From Pseudomonas viridiflava (lineage in GTDB: Bacteria > Pseudomonadota > Gammaproteobacteria > Pseudomonadales > Pseudomonadaceae), in contig NZ_UWFA01000449.1 in the NCBI RefSeq assembly GCF_900601905.1, forward strand, positions 124,001-188,000: a DNA stretch of 64,000 bases, written 5' to 3'. Below the pieces are notes generated by a model. It made no database searches, was not told the origin of the DNA, and was given only the letters and a program-made list of their open reading frames with translations. Both the position numbers and the translations under genes were made by a program. This document shows positions 50,151 through 59,184 of this stretch, piece after piece. Numbering within the stretch: position 1 is the stretch's first letter; the number at the start of each line of letters is the position of its first letter.

Positions 50151-50722
50151 CTCTGTATCTGGACCTGCTGCGCCATGGCGAAACCGAGCTGGGCGGCGGC
50201 ATGCGCGGCAGTATCGACGATGCCCTGACGCAGACCGGCTGGCAGCAGATGCGTGCCGCAGTGGCCGAGGCCGGGCCGTGGCAGCGCATCGTCAGTTCAC
50301 CGCTGCAACGCTGCGCCCGCTTCGCCGAAGAACTGGCGCAGCGTCAGGGCTTGCCGCTGAGCCTTGAGCCCGGTTTGCAGGAGTTGCATTTCGGCGATTG
50401 GGAAGGGCACAGCGCTGCGCAATTGATGGACACCGATGCTGAAGGGCTTGGCTTGTTCTGGAACGACCCCTACGGCTTCACGCCGCCCAATGGCGAGCCG
50501 GTGATTGCGTTTTCGGCGCGAGTGCTGGCCGCGGTGCAACGGCTGCACCAGGCCTACGCCGGTGAACGGGTGCTGCTGATCAGCCATGGCGGTGTGATGC
50601 GCCTGTTGCTGGCTCAGGCACGTGGTCTGCCACGCGAACAGCTGCTGCAAATCGCGGTGGGGCATGGCGCGTTGTTGGGGATTACAGTGGCTACGGGTGG
50701 CCTGCTGGCAGAGCGGCACTGA
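50147..50722 (+). CDS. Alpha-ribazole phosphatase
   Basis: A histidine phosphatase of 191 residues that removes the phosphate from alpha-ribazole 5'-phosphate. LLRHGETELGGG carries the catalytic His and LISHGGVMRLLL the second one. In Salmonella this gene is called cobC; I give no symbol to avoid confusion with the decarboxylase. Its start overlaps cobT. Confidence 0.88.
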   Translation: MTLYLDLLRHGETELGGGMRGSIDDALTQTGWQQMRAAVAEAGPWQRIVSSPLQRCARFAEELAQRQGLPLSLEPGLQELHFGDWEGHSAAQLMDTDAEGLGLFWNDPYGFTPPNGEPVIAFSARVLAAVQRLHQAYAGERVLLISHGGVMRLLLAQARGLPREQLLQIAVGHGALLGITVATGGLLAERH

Positions 50723-50748
50723 GACCTGTAGGAAAGCAAACACGGACC

Positions 50749-50838
50749 CTGTAGGAGTGAGCTTGCTCGCGATGCGGTGTGCCAGTCGATAACGCTGTCG
50801 ATTGTATTGACGCCATCGAGCACGCTCACTCCTACAGG
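50749..50838. repeat. REP doublet inside the cob operon
   Basis: Inverted units CTGTAGGAGTGAGCTTGCTC and GAGCACGCTCACTCCTACAG between the phosphatase and cobS genes. Confidence 0.85.
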
Positions 50839-50876
50839 GAAAGCGTTATTTCATAGATGAAAGGAGCAGCCCTGAC

Positions 50877-51608
50877 ATGTTGCCATTCTGGATCGCCCTG
50901 CAATTCCTCAGCAGCCTGCCGATCAGCTTGCCCGGCATGCCCAAGCCACAGGAGCTGGGCCGCTCGCTGTTGTTCTATCCGCTGGTGGGCGTGCTGTTCG
51001 GGGTGGTGCTGGTGGGCTTGAATGCACTGCTCAGCGGCACGCCGGTATTTTTGCATGCTGCCTTGCTGCTAACCGTCTGGGTGCTGCTGAGCGGTGGTTT
51101 GCATCTGGATGGCCTCGCCGACAGCGCCGACGCCTGGCTGGGCGGCTTTGGCGACCGTGAACGCACCTTGAGCATCATGAAGGATCCGCGCAGTGGGCCC
51201 ATCGCGGTGGTGACCCTGATTCTGGTGCTGCTGCTTAAATTCACTGCGCTGCTGGCCTTGATCGAACACCCGAACTGGATCGCGCTGCTGCTGGCGCCGG
51301 TGATTGCCCGGGGCGCAATGCTGGGCCTGTTTCTAAGTACGCCGTATGTGCGCAAGGGCGGATTGGGGCAGGCGCTGGCTGATCACTTGCCACGCGCGGC
51401 GGGGCAAAAAGTATTGCTGGTCTGCGCGCTGGGTTGCCTGCTGATCGCCGGTTCGGCCGGGTTATATGCCCTTGTCGCGGCGTCGCTCGGCTTCTATTGG
51501 CTTAGGCACTTGATGATCAGGCGTCTGGGCGGGACGACCGGTGATACGGCGGGCGCCTTGCTGGAGCTGCTGGAGGTGGCGGTTTTGCTGGCGGTGGTAT
51601 TGAGCTGA
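50877..51608 (+). CDS. cobS: Cobalamin synthase CobS (CobV)
   Basis: Joins adenosyl-GDP-cobinamide and alpha-ribazole to make cobalamin. It has 243 residues with six to seven membrane segments. Conserved sequences are LSGGLHLDGLADSADAWLGG and IMKDPRSGPIAV. It is preceded by AAAGGAG and is the last gene of the cobalamin cluster. Confidence 0.94.
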   Translation: MLPFWIALQFLSSLPISLPGMPKPQELGRSLLFYPLVGVLFGVVLVGLNALLSGTPVFLHAALLLTVWVLLSGGLHLDGLADSADAWLGGFGDRERTLSIMKDPRSGPIAVVTLILVLLLKFTALLALIEHPNWIALLLAPVIARGAMLGLFLSTPYVRKGGLGQALADHLPRAAGQKVLLVCALGCLLIAGSAGLYALVAASLGFYWLRHLMIRRLGGTTGDTAGALLELLEVAVLLAVVLS

Positions 51609-51613
51609 CGCCA

Positions 51614-51692
51614 CCTGTAGGAGCTGCCGCAGGCTGCGAATCTGGGTATTCCTGACACCCCGCTGTTCGCAGCCTCCGGCAGCTCCTACAGG
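51614..51692. repeat. REP doublet, GCTGCCGCAGGC class
   Basis: Inverted units CCTGTAGGAGCTGCCGCAGG and CCTCCGGCAGCTCCTACAGG close the cob operon. Confidence 0.85.
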
Positions 51693-51799
51693 TATTTCGA
51701 GTTCAGATTGACACCCATACCCCCAGCGCGTAATTTCCACACATCCAGTTACGGGTATATGCGCGTAACTCGTTTTTGCCTGCATCCCGGAGAATAACA

Positions 51800-53002
51800 A
51801 TGACATCTGTCTGGCGTACCAGTGGCTGGATCCTGTTGGGCAGTGCGTTGATTCTCGCGCTTTCACTGGGCACTCGGCATGGCTTCGGGTTGTTCCTGGC
51901 ACCCATGAGTGCGGACTTTGGCTGGGGTCGCGAGGTCTTCGCCTTCGCCATCGCCTTTCAGAACCTGATGTGGGGGCTCGCGCAGCCCTTTGCCGGGGCG
52001 CTGGCTGATCGCTTCGGCGCCGCGAAAGTGGTGTTTGTCGGCGGCATTCTCTACGCCGCCGGTTTGATGATGATGAGCATGGCTGACTCGCCCCTGAGCC
52101 TGTCACTCAGCGCAGGTGTATTGATCGGCATAGGCCTGTCCGGCACGTCATTTTCCGTAATCCTCGGGGTGGTTGGTCGGGCCTTGCCGCCGGAAAAACG
52201 CAGCATGGGCATGGGCATCGCCAGTGCGGCAGGATCCTTTGGCCAGTTCGCCATGTTGCCCGGCACCCTGGGCCTGCTCAGCTGGTTGGGCTGGTCCAGC
52301 GCCTTGCTGGTGCTGGGCGCGATGGTGGCGCTGATTCTGCCGCTGGTGATGATGCTCAAGGACAGCCCGGCTCCGCTGCTCGGTGGCGAGCAGACCCTGC
52401 GTGAGGCCCTGCAGGAAGCCTGTTCGCATTCAGGCTTCTGGTTACTGGCACTGGGCTTTTTTGTCTGCGGTTTCCAGGTGGTGTTCATCGGCGTGCATCT
52501 GCCCGCCTATCTGGTGGATCAGCACTTGCCTGCCAAAGTCGGCACCACGGTTCTGGCGCTGATAGGGCTGTTCAATATCTTCGGCACCTACACGGCTGGC
52601 TGGCTCGGCGGGCGGATGTCCAAGCCGCGGCTGTTGACGATGCTGTATCTGCTGCGGGCGGTGGTCATTGTGTTGTTCATTTCGGTGCCGGTGAGCCAGA
52701 CTTCGGCCTATCTGTTTGGCGTGGCCATGGGCTTGTTGTGGCTGTCCACAGTGCCACTGACCAACGGCACCGTAGCGACCTTGTTCGGCGTGCGAAACCT
52801 GTCGATGCTCGGGGGTATCGTCTTCCTGTTCCACCAGTTGGGCGCATTCCTGGGTGGCTGGCTGGGAGGCGTTGTCTATGACCGCACCGGGAGTTATGAC
52901 TTGATCTGGCAATTGTCGATTCTACTCAGCCTGCTGGCGGCTGCGCTGAACTGGCCGGTGCGCGAGCGCCCGGTGGCCCGTTTGCAGGCAAGCGCCGCGT
53001 GA
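51800..53002 (+). CDS. Major facilitator superfamily transporter
   Basis: A 400-residue MFS permease with about twelve membrane segments and a central loop (about 195-215). The start region GWILLGSALILALSLGTRHGFGLFLAPMSADFGW is typical of the oxalate/formate antiporter-like branch. Charged A-motif remnants are seen at ADRFGAAKV. The substrate is unknown. The ATG at 51800 is preceded by GGAG. It shares its stop with the start of a tiny gene. Confidence 0.87.
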   Translation: MTSVWRTSGWILLGSALILALSLGTRHGFGLFLAPMSADFGWGREVFAFAIAFQNLMWGLAQPFAGALADRFGAAKVVFVGGILYAAGLMMMSMADSPLSLSLSAGVLIGIGLSGTSFSVILGVVGRALPPEKRSMGMGIASAAGSFGQFAMLPGTLGLLSWLGWSSALLVLGAMVALILPLVMMLKDSPAPLLGGEQTLREALQEACSHSGFWLLALGFFVCGFQVVFIGVHLPAYLVDQHLPAKVGTTVLALIGLFNIFGTYTAGWLGGRMSKPRLLTMLYLLRAVVIVLFISVPVSQTSAYLFGVAMGLLWLSTVPLTNGTVATLFGVRNLSMLGGIVFLFHQLGAFLGGWLGGVVYDRTGSYDLIWQLSILLSLLAAALNWPVRERPVARLQASAA

Positions 53003-53118
53003 GCAGGGGCTGGTTGTGGGCTGCCGGGCTGGCGGCTGGCGTATTGCTGGCGCTGGTCTGGTGGGCGTGGCAGCGAGTCGGGCTGGCAGCGTTGCAGTTG
53101 GGCATGGGTGCCTGCTGA
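52999..53118 (+). CDS. Small membrane protein, 39 residues
   Basis: An open frame of 39 codons starting with GTG that overlaps the MFS stop by four bases (GTGA). It encodes one hydrophobic helix with a Trp-rich centre (LLALVWWAWQRVGLAAL). The overlapping start suggests coupled translation. It has no known family that I recognise. Confidence 0.55.
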   Translation: MSRGWLWAAGLAAGVLLALVWWAWQRVGLAALQLGMGAC

Positions 53119-53207
53119 ACAGCCGAGCTAGGCATTTGCGCAGGCGCAGGTTAGTTTGTCATACCGACAAAAAAATGAGTGCGCCGCATTGGCGCCTGGA
53201 CTGCCCT

Positions 53208-53759
53208 ATGACCATTCGCTGGCTTGCTGTTCCCGTTCTCTTGCTGGCCATGGGCGGCACTGCCCTGGCTGCCGACTGCCCACCGCTGTTGCAAGGCGAA
53301 TTACCCAAGTTGCGCGCCAAGGAAACCATCGACCTGTGCCAGCGCTTCGCAGGCAAGCCCATGGTGGTGGTCAATACCGCCAGCTTCTGCGGTTTTGCGC
53401 CTCAATTCAAAAGCCTTGAAGCCCTGAGTCAACGTTACAAGAGCCAAGGCCTGGAAGTGTTGGGGGTGCCGTCCAATGACTTCAAGCAGGAGTCCAAGGA
53501 TGGCGAGGAAACCGCCAAGGTCTGTTACGTCAATTACGGCGTGACCTTCACCATGACCGAGCCGCAGCCGGTCAGGGGCGATGACGCAACGCATTTGTTC
53601 AAGGTGCTGGCCGAGCAGAGCAACCCGCCGCGCTGGAATTTCTACAAGTATGTGGTGGATCGCCAAGGCAAGGTGGTGGCCAGTTTTTCCAGCATGACCG
53701 AGCCGGATGATCCGGAGCTCATCGCGGCCGTGGAAAAAGCTATCGCCTCCAAGCCCTGA
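53208..53759 (+). CDS. Glutathione peroxidase family protein
   Basis: A 183-residue peroxidase with a signal peptide at the 53208 start (MTIRWLAVPVLLLAMGGTALA), so probably periplasmic. The peroxidatic Cys is in NTASFCGFAPQFKSL; the WNFYKYVVD segment carries the catalytic Trp and the Asn/Lys context. An upstream in-frame ATG at 53175 would put the signal peptide eleven residues inside. Terminates at a bidirectional terminator shared with the FadL-like gene. Confidence 0.87.
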   Translation: MTIRWLAVPVLLLAMGGTALAADCPPLLQGELPKLRAKETIDLCQRFAGKPMVVVNTASFCGFAPQFKSLEALSQRYKSQGLEVLGVPSNDFKQESKDGEETAKVCYVNYGVTFTMTEPQPVRGDDATHLFKVLAEQSNPPRWNFYKYVVDRQGKVVASFSSMTEPDDPELIAAVEKAIASKP

Positions 53760-53773
53760 CGCTGAGCAGGCAA

Positions 53774-53815
53774 CAAAAAGCCCCGCAGACCTTGACTGGT
53801 GTGCGGGGCTTTTTA
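53774..53815. terminator. Bidirectional terminator
   Basis: AAAAAGCCCCGCA and TGCGGGGCTTTTT are a perfect inverted repeat with a 14-base loop between two convergent genes. Confidence 0.92.
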
Positions 53816-53831
53816 TCAGCCGGTCAACTCA

Positions 53832-55106
53832 TCAGAAGCGATAGGTGATCGAGCTGCCGATGCCGTGAGCGGTGTTGCGGTAGTCAGCGCTGTAGGCGCC
53901 TTTGGTCGCGCTGGCGTCGCGAATCTTCGCTTCGTCTTCACGCAGGTACGAGTAGGCCACGTCGATGGTCATGTCGTCTGTCGGGCTCCAGGCAGCACCG
54001 AAACTGATGGCCTTGCGATCGCCGGTCGGGATACGTGGCGAACGGTTCAGGTTGTTGGCTGGCGATTGATCAACCGAGAAGCCGGTACGCAGGGTCCACT
54101 CTTTGTTGACCTTGTAGGACGCGCCGATGGCGTGTGCCCAGGTGTCGTGCCAGTTCTGTTCTTCTGCGATTCTGCCGATCGGGCCGGTAGCGCCGCCCAG
54201 TTGCGCCGGAACGCCGCTGTTGTTTACGACGATGCTTTCCAGGCGGCTCCAGCGAGTCCAGGTGCTACCTGCGTAGAGCGTCCAGTTGGCGTCCAGCTCG
54301 TGGGTAACCGAGAAATCGACAGATTCCGGAGTATCGATGTTCAGGCCAGCGTGATACTTGCCGCCGCTGAACGGGCCGAAACCGCTGCCTTCGATCTTGG
54401 TTTTGCCGTCGAGCTTGTATTCGACTTTGGAGTGGTAGGTCAGGCCTACACGGGTGCTGTCGGTGGCTTGTACCAGGATACCGGCGTTGAAGCCGATGGC
54501 CAGGTCGTCGCCTTTGATCTTCACTTCGCCGTCATTGCGGCCAGGGGTGGCGGCGTTGAGGGTCGCGGACGTCAGCTCGCCTTCGATGCGGTTGAAGGTC
54601 GGGCCGAAACCGATGGAAACCTTGTCGTTGAATGCATAGCTGACGGTGGGCTGGAAGGTCAGAACCTGAACGTGGCTCTTGTCGCCCCAGTAACGGCCGG
54701 CGAAGCCGCTTTCATAGTCGGTGACCAGACCAAACGGAACGTAGAAGCCAACACCGAATGCCCAGTGATCATCGATAGGCTTGACGTAATAGCCCATCGG
54801 AACGCCGACGAACGGTACCATATCGCCATCATTGCTGCCGCCAAAAGTGCCACGGCCGTTATCAATATCGGTCTTGGCGATGATTGCAGCTGCGCCAACG
54901 CTGACTTGTTCGCGCTTGAGACGGGACATCCCGGCAGGGTTGCCGAACACGGTGCTTGCGTCGTCTGCCGAGGAAGAGCGACCCGCGAAACCGGTGCCCA
55001 TACCACTGATACTTTGCTCGTTGATAGCAAAACCGGCAGCAAACAATTGAGAGGTTGCCAGGCTGACAGCGAGGCCGAGTGTGGTCTTGAGCATTACTTT
55101 TTTCAT
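53832..55106 (-). CDS. FadL-like outer membrane protein
   Basis: A 424-residue outer-membrane beta-barrel of the OmpP1/FadL/TodX family, transporting long-chain fatty acids or other hydrophobic compounds. The signal peptide (about 24 residues) is followed by the hallmark N-terminal plug region GFAINEQSISGMGTGFAGRS and NPAGMSRL. The barrel ends with the aromatic C terminus SSITYRF. The substrate cannot be told from this sequence. Confidence 0.9.
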   Translation of the reverse strand: MKKVMLKTTLGLAVSLATSQLFAAGFAINEQSISGMGTGFAGRSSSADDASTVFGNPAGMSRLKREQVSVGAAAIIAKTDIDNGRGTFGGSNDGDMVPFVGVPMGYYVKPIDDHWAFGVGFYVPFGLVTDYESGFAGRYWGDKSHVQVLTFQPTVSYAFNDKVSIGFGPTFNRIEGELTSATLNAATPGRNDGEVKIKGDDLAIGFNAGILVQATDSTRVGLTYHSKVEYKLDGKTKIEGSGFGPFSGGKYHAGLNIDTPESVDFSVTHELDANWTLYAGSTWTRWSRLESIVVNNSGVPAQLGGATGPIGRIAEEQNWHDTWAHAIGASYKVNKEWTLRTGFSVDQSPANNLNRSPRIPTGDRKAISFGAAWSPTDDMTIDVAYSYLREDEAKIRDASATKGAYSADYRNTAHGIGSSITYRF

Positions 55107-55257
55107 TATTAGAACTCCGTGTTGATCACGGCGCGGAAATTACCAACATTTTTCGGAATGCGCTATAGGCCGAACGGCGCGATCTAGAGCGGTTTTTGTA
55201 GGACAATCCAGTCAATGTGTGGGCATCGTGATGCAACGTGTGGTGTCCCAATCCGGT

Positions 55258-55737
55258 TCATGCGGGGTGATGAAGCGGCGTTACACACGTCTGCCAGGCG
55301 CTCACGAAGTCGCGCAATCGACCCTGGGGTTGAAATATTTCGCGCCATATTTTGGCCAATTCACGAGGATCATCGTCAGAGGGCAGGCGCGCACCTCGGG
55401 CCTCGACCATTAACCAGGCTATCGCCGTCGAGTAGCGCAGGTTTACGGTCAGTTCCAGGTGCGGGCCGGTGAGAAAGGCATGTTGGCTGGCCAGGCCGCG
55501 AACCAGGCTGGCCAGTTCTGGATCGCGGGCCAGATAGCTATCCCATAATTGACGATGGCGGACATCGGTGATGCTGTAGAGGCCATGGCCGCGGCGGCTA
55601 TCCAGGGCGGCGCCGAGTGAGGATTGACTGGCAGCAACTGCCAGCAGAAAAGATTCCGCGCCCCCGCTGTGGCGATTCAGATACAGCAGGGTGGGGCGAA
55701 TCACGTGTCGGGTCAGGTCTCTGGCGGCAATTCCCAT
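55258..55737 (-). CDS. Hypothetical protein, 159 residues
   Basis: An alpha-helical protein beginning MGIAARDLTRHVIRPTLLYL. GAGG lies five bases before the ATG at 55737; an ATG 14 codons earlier is less likely. The sequence ESFLLAVAASQSSLGAAL...GHGLYSIT...LWDSYLARDPELASLVRGLASQ has a transglycosylase-like layout, but no catalytic Glu context is certain. No signal peptide is visible. The function is unknown. Confidence 0.7.
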   Translation of the reverse strand: MGIAARDLTRHVIRPTLLYLNRHSGGAESFLLAVAASQSSLGAALDSRRGHGLYSITDVRHRQLWDSYLARDPELASLVRGLASQHAFLTGPHLELTVNLRYSTAIAWLMVEARGARLPSDDDPRELAKIWREIFQPQGRLRDFVSAWQTCVTPLHHPA

Positions 55738-55953
55738 AAGGTCCTCGGGGAATTCAATGACCGGCGGGCCCTGACGCATGGCAGCGATTTTTCAGTGTCA
55801 GGCCCGTCGGAAGCGGTGAATGGCCGCTTGAGTTGAAGTGTAGTGTCATCTTTCGGGCGTAAAGGACTGTTTTTAAATCGTTTCCCAACATAGACGCCCT
55901 TGCATATATCCCTTTGCACCAGTCGCCGATCAACAGCGTACTTATTTGCAGAC

Positions 55954-55990
55954 GAAAAAAAGCCCCGCCTTTATCGGGCGGGGCTTTACG
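55954..55990. terminator. Terminator downstream of the DUF1652-like gene
   Basis: AAAAAAAGCCCCGCC, TTTATC loop and GGGCGGGGCTTT. The minus-strand read has a run of T after the stem, matching termination of the gene at 56017-56241. Confidence 0.85.
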
Positions 55991-56016
55991 TGTTCGTCTA
56001 AACCGGCTGTTCAGCC

Positions 56017-56241
56017 TCAGGCAATCAGGGCCTGGCGGGTGCGGTCGATCACGGCCTGCAGCGGTTCGGCGCTGGAGTACTGATCGGGGTACAGGCGCTC
56101 GCTGTGGCGTGCGATACCGTGTTCATTGACGATGGTGAAGCTGAAGCAACCTTTGCGAGCGGCCATGATCAGGCAGTTCATTGGGGCAAAGGCGTTGGTC
56201 AGTGTATGGATAGCGTGTTCGGTCTGGATATGAGTAGTCAT
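56017..56241 (-). CDS. Small protein, DUF1652-like
   Basis: A 74-residue protein with the pattern LTNAFAPMNCLIMAARKGCFSFTIVNE, similar in outline to the DUF1652 family (short proteins with an FAPLxC start, common in Pseudomonas). I give this assignment low weight. No membrane segment. It ends before a strong terminator. Confidence 0.65.
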   Translation of the reverse strand: MTTHIQTEHAIHTLTNAFAPMNCLIMAARKGCFSFTIVNEHGIARHSERLYPDQYSSAEPLQAVIDRTRQALIA

Positions 56242-56742
56242 GGTAATGGGTGTTTCCTGGATCGGCGCAGAACAAAACCGCGCAAAATTAAAACGTTCCA
56301 GCTAAACGCGGGCCATCGGTTTGTTGAGATGGCGGGGCGAAGAACCTGTCTGGAACAAAGCAGGCAGTTCAAGCGCGCATTATCGTAGGCGCTTTTGCTG
56401 ACCGGTAGGTACTTAGGAGGGCAGGCAGCACAACAAGAGCAAAGGTTCGACGCTCTAGGTGGAGATCCTGATCAATTGCAGGCTGGTTCTGTCAGGCCAT
56501 GAAGGTGTTTGCATCACCACTCCCGTCTGCGGGTAGTCGGTATGCAGGCTCATGTCTGGAAACCATCGAGGTGGTCGATCCCTTGTTGTCAGCAACCTCT
56601 TCATTCGTGTGAAGGTGGTGTGCCGGGGGACTTTTTCGACCAGAATTGACTTTCAGCTTGGTACTAACGGCGACAATGCTAACCGAGTTGATTGAGGATT
56701 GGAAGGGGCGGTGTGAAAAAACCTTGGCTTGGCGGTCGGATT

Positions 56743-56830
56743 GCAGGAGCGCGCTTGCCCGCGATAGCGTTGGATCAGGCAATAATTTTTCGATTGGATC
56801 AACGCTATCGCGGACAAGCGCGCTCCTGCT
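56743..56830. repeat. REP-derived long hairpin
   Basis: Left arm GCAGGAGCGCGCTTGCCC and on through AGCGTTG; the right arm is its near-perfect inverse complement over about 29 bases with one G-T type change. The loop is about 30 bases. Confidence 0.8.
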
Positions 56831-57070
56831 GAGGTGGTGTTCGCCGTGGTCATTTTCAGCTGTTATCGCGCGCCGGAGTAAACTTGTGCACATTGGCGCA
56901 ACTTGTTGCCACATCACTGTCATAGGCGCGTCTAAGAGCTTGATTTACCGTGGTGATTTATTAAGTCAATGAAAAACATCGTTTTTTTCACTGGTGAAAA
57001 AATCGTCAGTTTGAGCGCAGGCCCCATTCTATCTAGCTTTGCGAGCGTTCGAGGGAGGTTGTCCACTGAG

Positions 57071-57091
57071 TTATCCACAGCTTCTGTGGAT
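57071..57091. promoter_or_regulatory. DnaA box within a perfect palindrome
   Basis: TTATCCACA (57071-57079) is a consensus DnaA box. It overlaps ATCCACAG-CTT-CTGTGGAT (57073-57091), a perfect 8-bp inverted repeat. It lies about 130 bp upstream of the Sel1-like gene. Confidence 0.5.
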
Positions 57092-57208
57092 TGTCCCAAG
57101 CGCTTGCTCTAGTGCGCGGGTCTTGACCCGCTGCTCATCAGTCTCCTCTTTACCTCGGCGAGAAAAAGTGTAGAGTTGCGCGCCTCCTGATTTGCCCCCG
57201 CAGTGTTT

Positions 57209-57631
57209 ATGAAGCCGCAGCCTGATTTATCCGCCGAAGGTCATGATTCAAACAGCGAACGTTCCCACCTGTCATTGCGTGTTGCGTTATGGCTGCTGGA
57301 CAACCCGCGCCTGAATCAGAAGACCAGCGTCAAACACTTCGCCGGGCGTTTGCTCAAGCAGCCTGCGCGCCGTGGCGTGGTGGTGGCGCAAAGTCGCCTG
57401 GGGCAGATGCTGTGCCGCGATTGCGGAAACACCCGGGACCGGCGCATCGGCCACGAGCTGTTGCGCCAGGCCGCTCGCGCCGGTGATTGCAGCGCTCAAT
57501 TCGAATACGGCCGCCTCTGCGCCCAGTCGCCGATCAACGAGCCGCAACGCGCACGTCACTGGCTTGAGCTGGCGTCCGCCAAGGGTTCGCTCGACGCACA
57601 GCGTCTGCTGCTGCAGCTGGATCGCCACTGA
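57209..57631 (+). CDS. Sel1-like repeat protein
   Basis: A 140-residue cytoplasmic protein with TPR-like Sel1 repeats: QSRLGQMLCRDCGNTRDRRIGHELLRQAARAGDCSAQFEYGRLCAQ and a second at ARHWLELASAKGSLDAQRLLLQL. Such repeats bind other proteins. The start at 57209 is chosen; a GTG two codons upstream is possible. It lies 77 bp upstream of rmuC. Confidence 0.75.
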   Translation: MKPQPDLSAEGHDSNSERSHLSLRVALWLLDNPRLNQKTSVKHFAGRLLKQPARRGVVVAQSRLGQMLCRDCGNTRDRRIGHELLRQAARAGDCSAQFEYGRLCAQSPINEPQRARHWLELASAKGSLDAQRLLLQLDRH

Positions 57632-57708
57632 CCGGCAATCCACTGCCGACCCGGGGCGTGGTTCGCGCATAATGCCGCCAGCATCAATTGGCTATCCCTG
57701 GAGTTTCT

Positions 57709-59184
57709 ATGGCACTGGACTTGAACAGCCTGATGATCGGCCTTGGTCTGGCCGCGCTGCCATTATTGGCTCTGGCCTGGCAGCTGCAACGCAAGCTGAC
57801 CCTTCAACAAGCCGACACAGCCTTGCTCGACGAACGGCTGAGCACCGCGCAAATGGCCCAGGACGGGCTCAACGCTCAGCTAGACGCCAGCCGCGACGAG
57901 ATCAGCGATCTGAGTCAGGCGAACGCCGCCAAACAAGCTGATCTTGCTGCGACCCGCCGCGAGGTCGAGCTGTTGCGCCAGGAGCGTGACAATGCCCAGG
58001 ACGTCGCCCACGGCTGGAGCCTGGAGCGCAGTACTAAAGAAGCCGAATTACGCCGCCTGGATTCGCAATGCGCTTCTTTGTCTGCTGAATTGCGCGAGCA
58101 ACAGGAAAGCCACCAGCAACGTCTGAACGACTTGCAATCCTCCCGGGACGAGCTGCGCGCCCAGTTTGCCGAGATGGCCAGTAAAATCTTTGACGAGCGC
58201 GAACAGCGCTTCGCTGAAACCAGCCAGCAACAGCTCGGGCAATTGCTCGACCCGCTCAAGGAGCGCATTCAGTCCTTCGAAAAGCGTGTTGAAGAAAGCT
58301 ACCAGGCCGAAGCCCGGGAACGTTTTTCCCTGGGCAAGGAGCTGGAGCGCCTGCAGCAACTGAACCTTCGTCTGAGCGACGAGGCGACCAACCTGACCCG
58401 CGCGCTCAAAGGCCAGAAGACTCAGGGCAACTGGGGTGAGCTGATCCTGGAGCGCGTGCTGGAACATGCCGGGTTGGAAAAGGGCCGCGAATACCAGACG
58501 CAGGTCAGCCTGAAAGGTCCGGATGGCGAACGCTTCCAGCCGGATGTGCTGATCATGTTGCCGGGCGACAAGCAGGTGGTGGTGGATGCCAAGGTCAGCC
58601 TGACCGCCTACCAGCAATACATCAGCGCTGATGACGAGGTGATCGGTCAGGCGGCGTTGAAGCAACACGTCCTGTCATTGCGCAATCACGTCAAGGGATT
58701 GTCCGGCAAGGATTACAAACGCCTCGAAGGCTTGCACAGTCTGGATTTCGTGCTGCTGTTCGTGCCGATCGAGGCGGCGTTTTCCGCTGCGTTGCAGGCT
58801 GAACCGAACCTGTTTCAGGAAGCCTTCGACCGCAATATCGTGATCGTCAGCCCGACCACCCTGCTAGCGACCCTGAGGGTGATCGACAGCTTGTGGAAAC
58901 AGGAGCGCCAGAGCCAGAACGCCCGGGAAATCGCCGAGCGAGCGGGCTGGCTGTATGACAAGTTTGTTCTGTTCATTCAAGATCTGGATGAAGTGGGCAG
59001 CCGGTTGCAGCAACTGGACAAGGCGTACAGCGCCGCCCGCAACAAATTGACCGATGGACGTGGCAATCTGGTCAGCCGCAGCGAGCAGCTGAAACTGCTG
59101 GGCGCGCGTGCCAGCAAAAACCTGCCCGCTGATTTGCTTGAACGCGCGATGACCGATGAGCAGGGGCTGACTGAACTACCGTAG
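57709..59184 (+). CDS. rmuC: DNA recombination protein RmuC
   Basis: RmuC is a nuclease-like protein that limits inversions and palindrome recombination. The 491 residues begin with a membrane anchor (about 7-27), then a long coiled coil (about 30-185), then the conserved nuclease-like domain with GNWGELILERVLEHAGLEKGREYQTQ, DVLIMLPGDKQVVVDAKVSLTAY and LLFVPIEAAFSAAL. GGAG lies before the ATG at 57709. Confidence 0.94.
   Translation: MALDLNSLMIGLGLAALPLLALAWQLQRKLTLQQADTALLDERLSTAQMAQDGLNAQLDASRDEISDLSQANAAKQADLAATRREVELLRQERDNAQDVAHGWSLERSTKEAELRRLDSQCASLSAELREQQESHQQRLNDLQSSRDELRAQFAEMASKIFDEREQRFAETSQQQLGQLLDPLKERIQSFEKRVEESYQAEARERFSLGKELERLQQLNLRLSDEATNLTRALKGQKTQGNWGELILERVLEHAGLEKGREYQTQVSLKGPDGERFQPDVLIMLPGDKQVVVDAKVSLTAYQQYISADDEVIGQAALKQHVLSLRNHVKGLSGKDYKRLEGLHSLDFVLLFVPIEAAFSAALQAEPNLFQEAFDRNIVIVSPTTLLATLRVIDSLWKQERQSQNAREIAERAGWLYDKFVLFIQDLDEVGSRLQQLDKAYSAARNKLTDGRGNLVSRSEQLKLLGARASKNLPADLLERAMTDEQGLTELP

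Larger units (their letters stand above)
56242..57208. other. Large intergenic region, mostly unexplained
   Basis: About 970 bp without a recognisable gene. It contains a REP-derived hairpin (56743-56830) and, close to the next gene, a DnaA box in a perfect palindrome (57071-57091). AT-rich DNA at about 56930-57015 has short direct and inverted pieces around GAAAAA, suggesting a promoter or unknown RNA. Confidence 0.45.
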
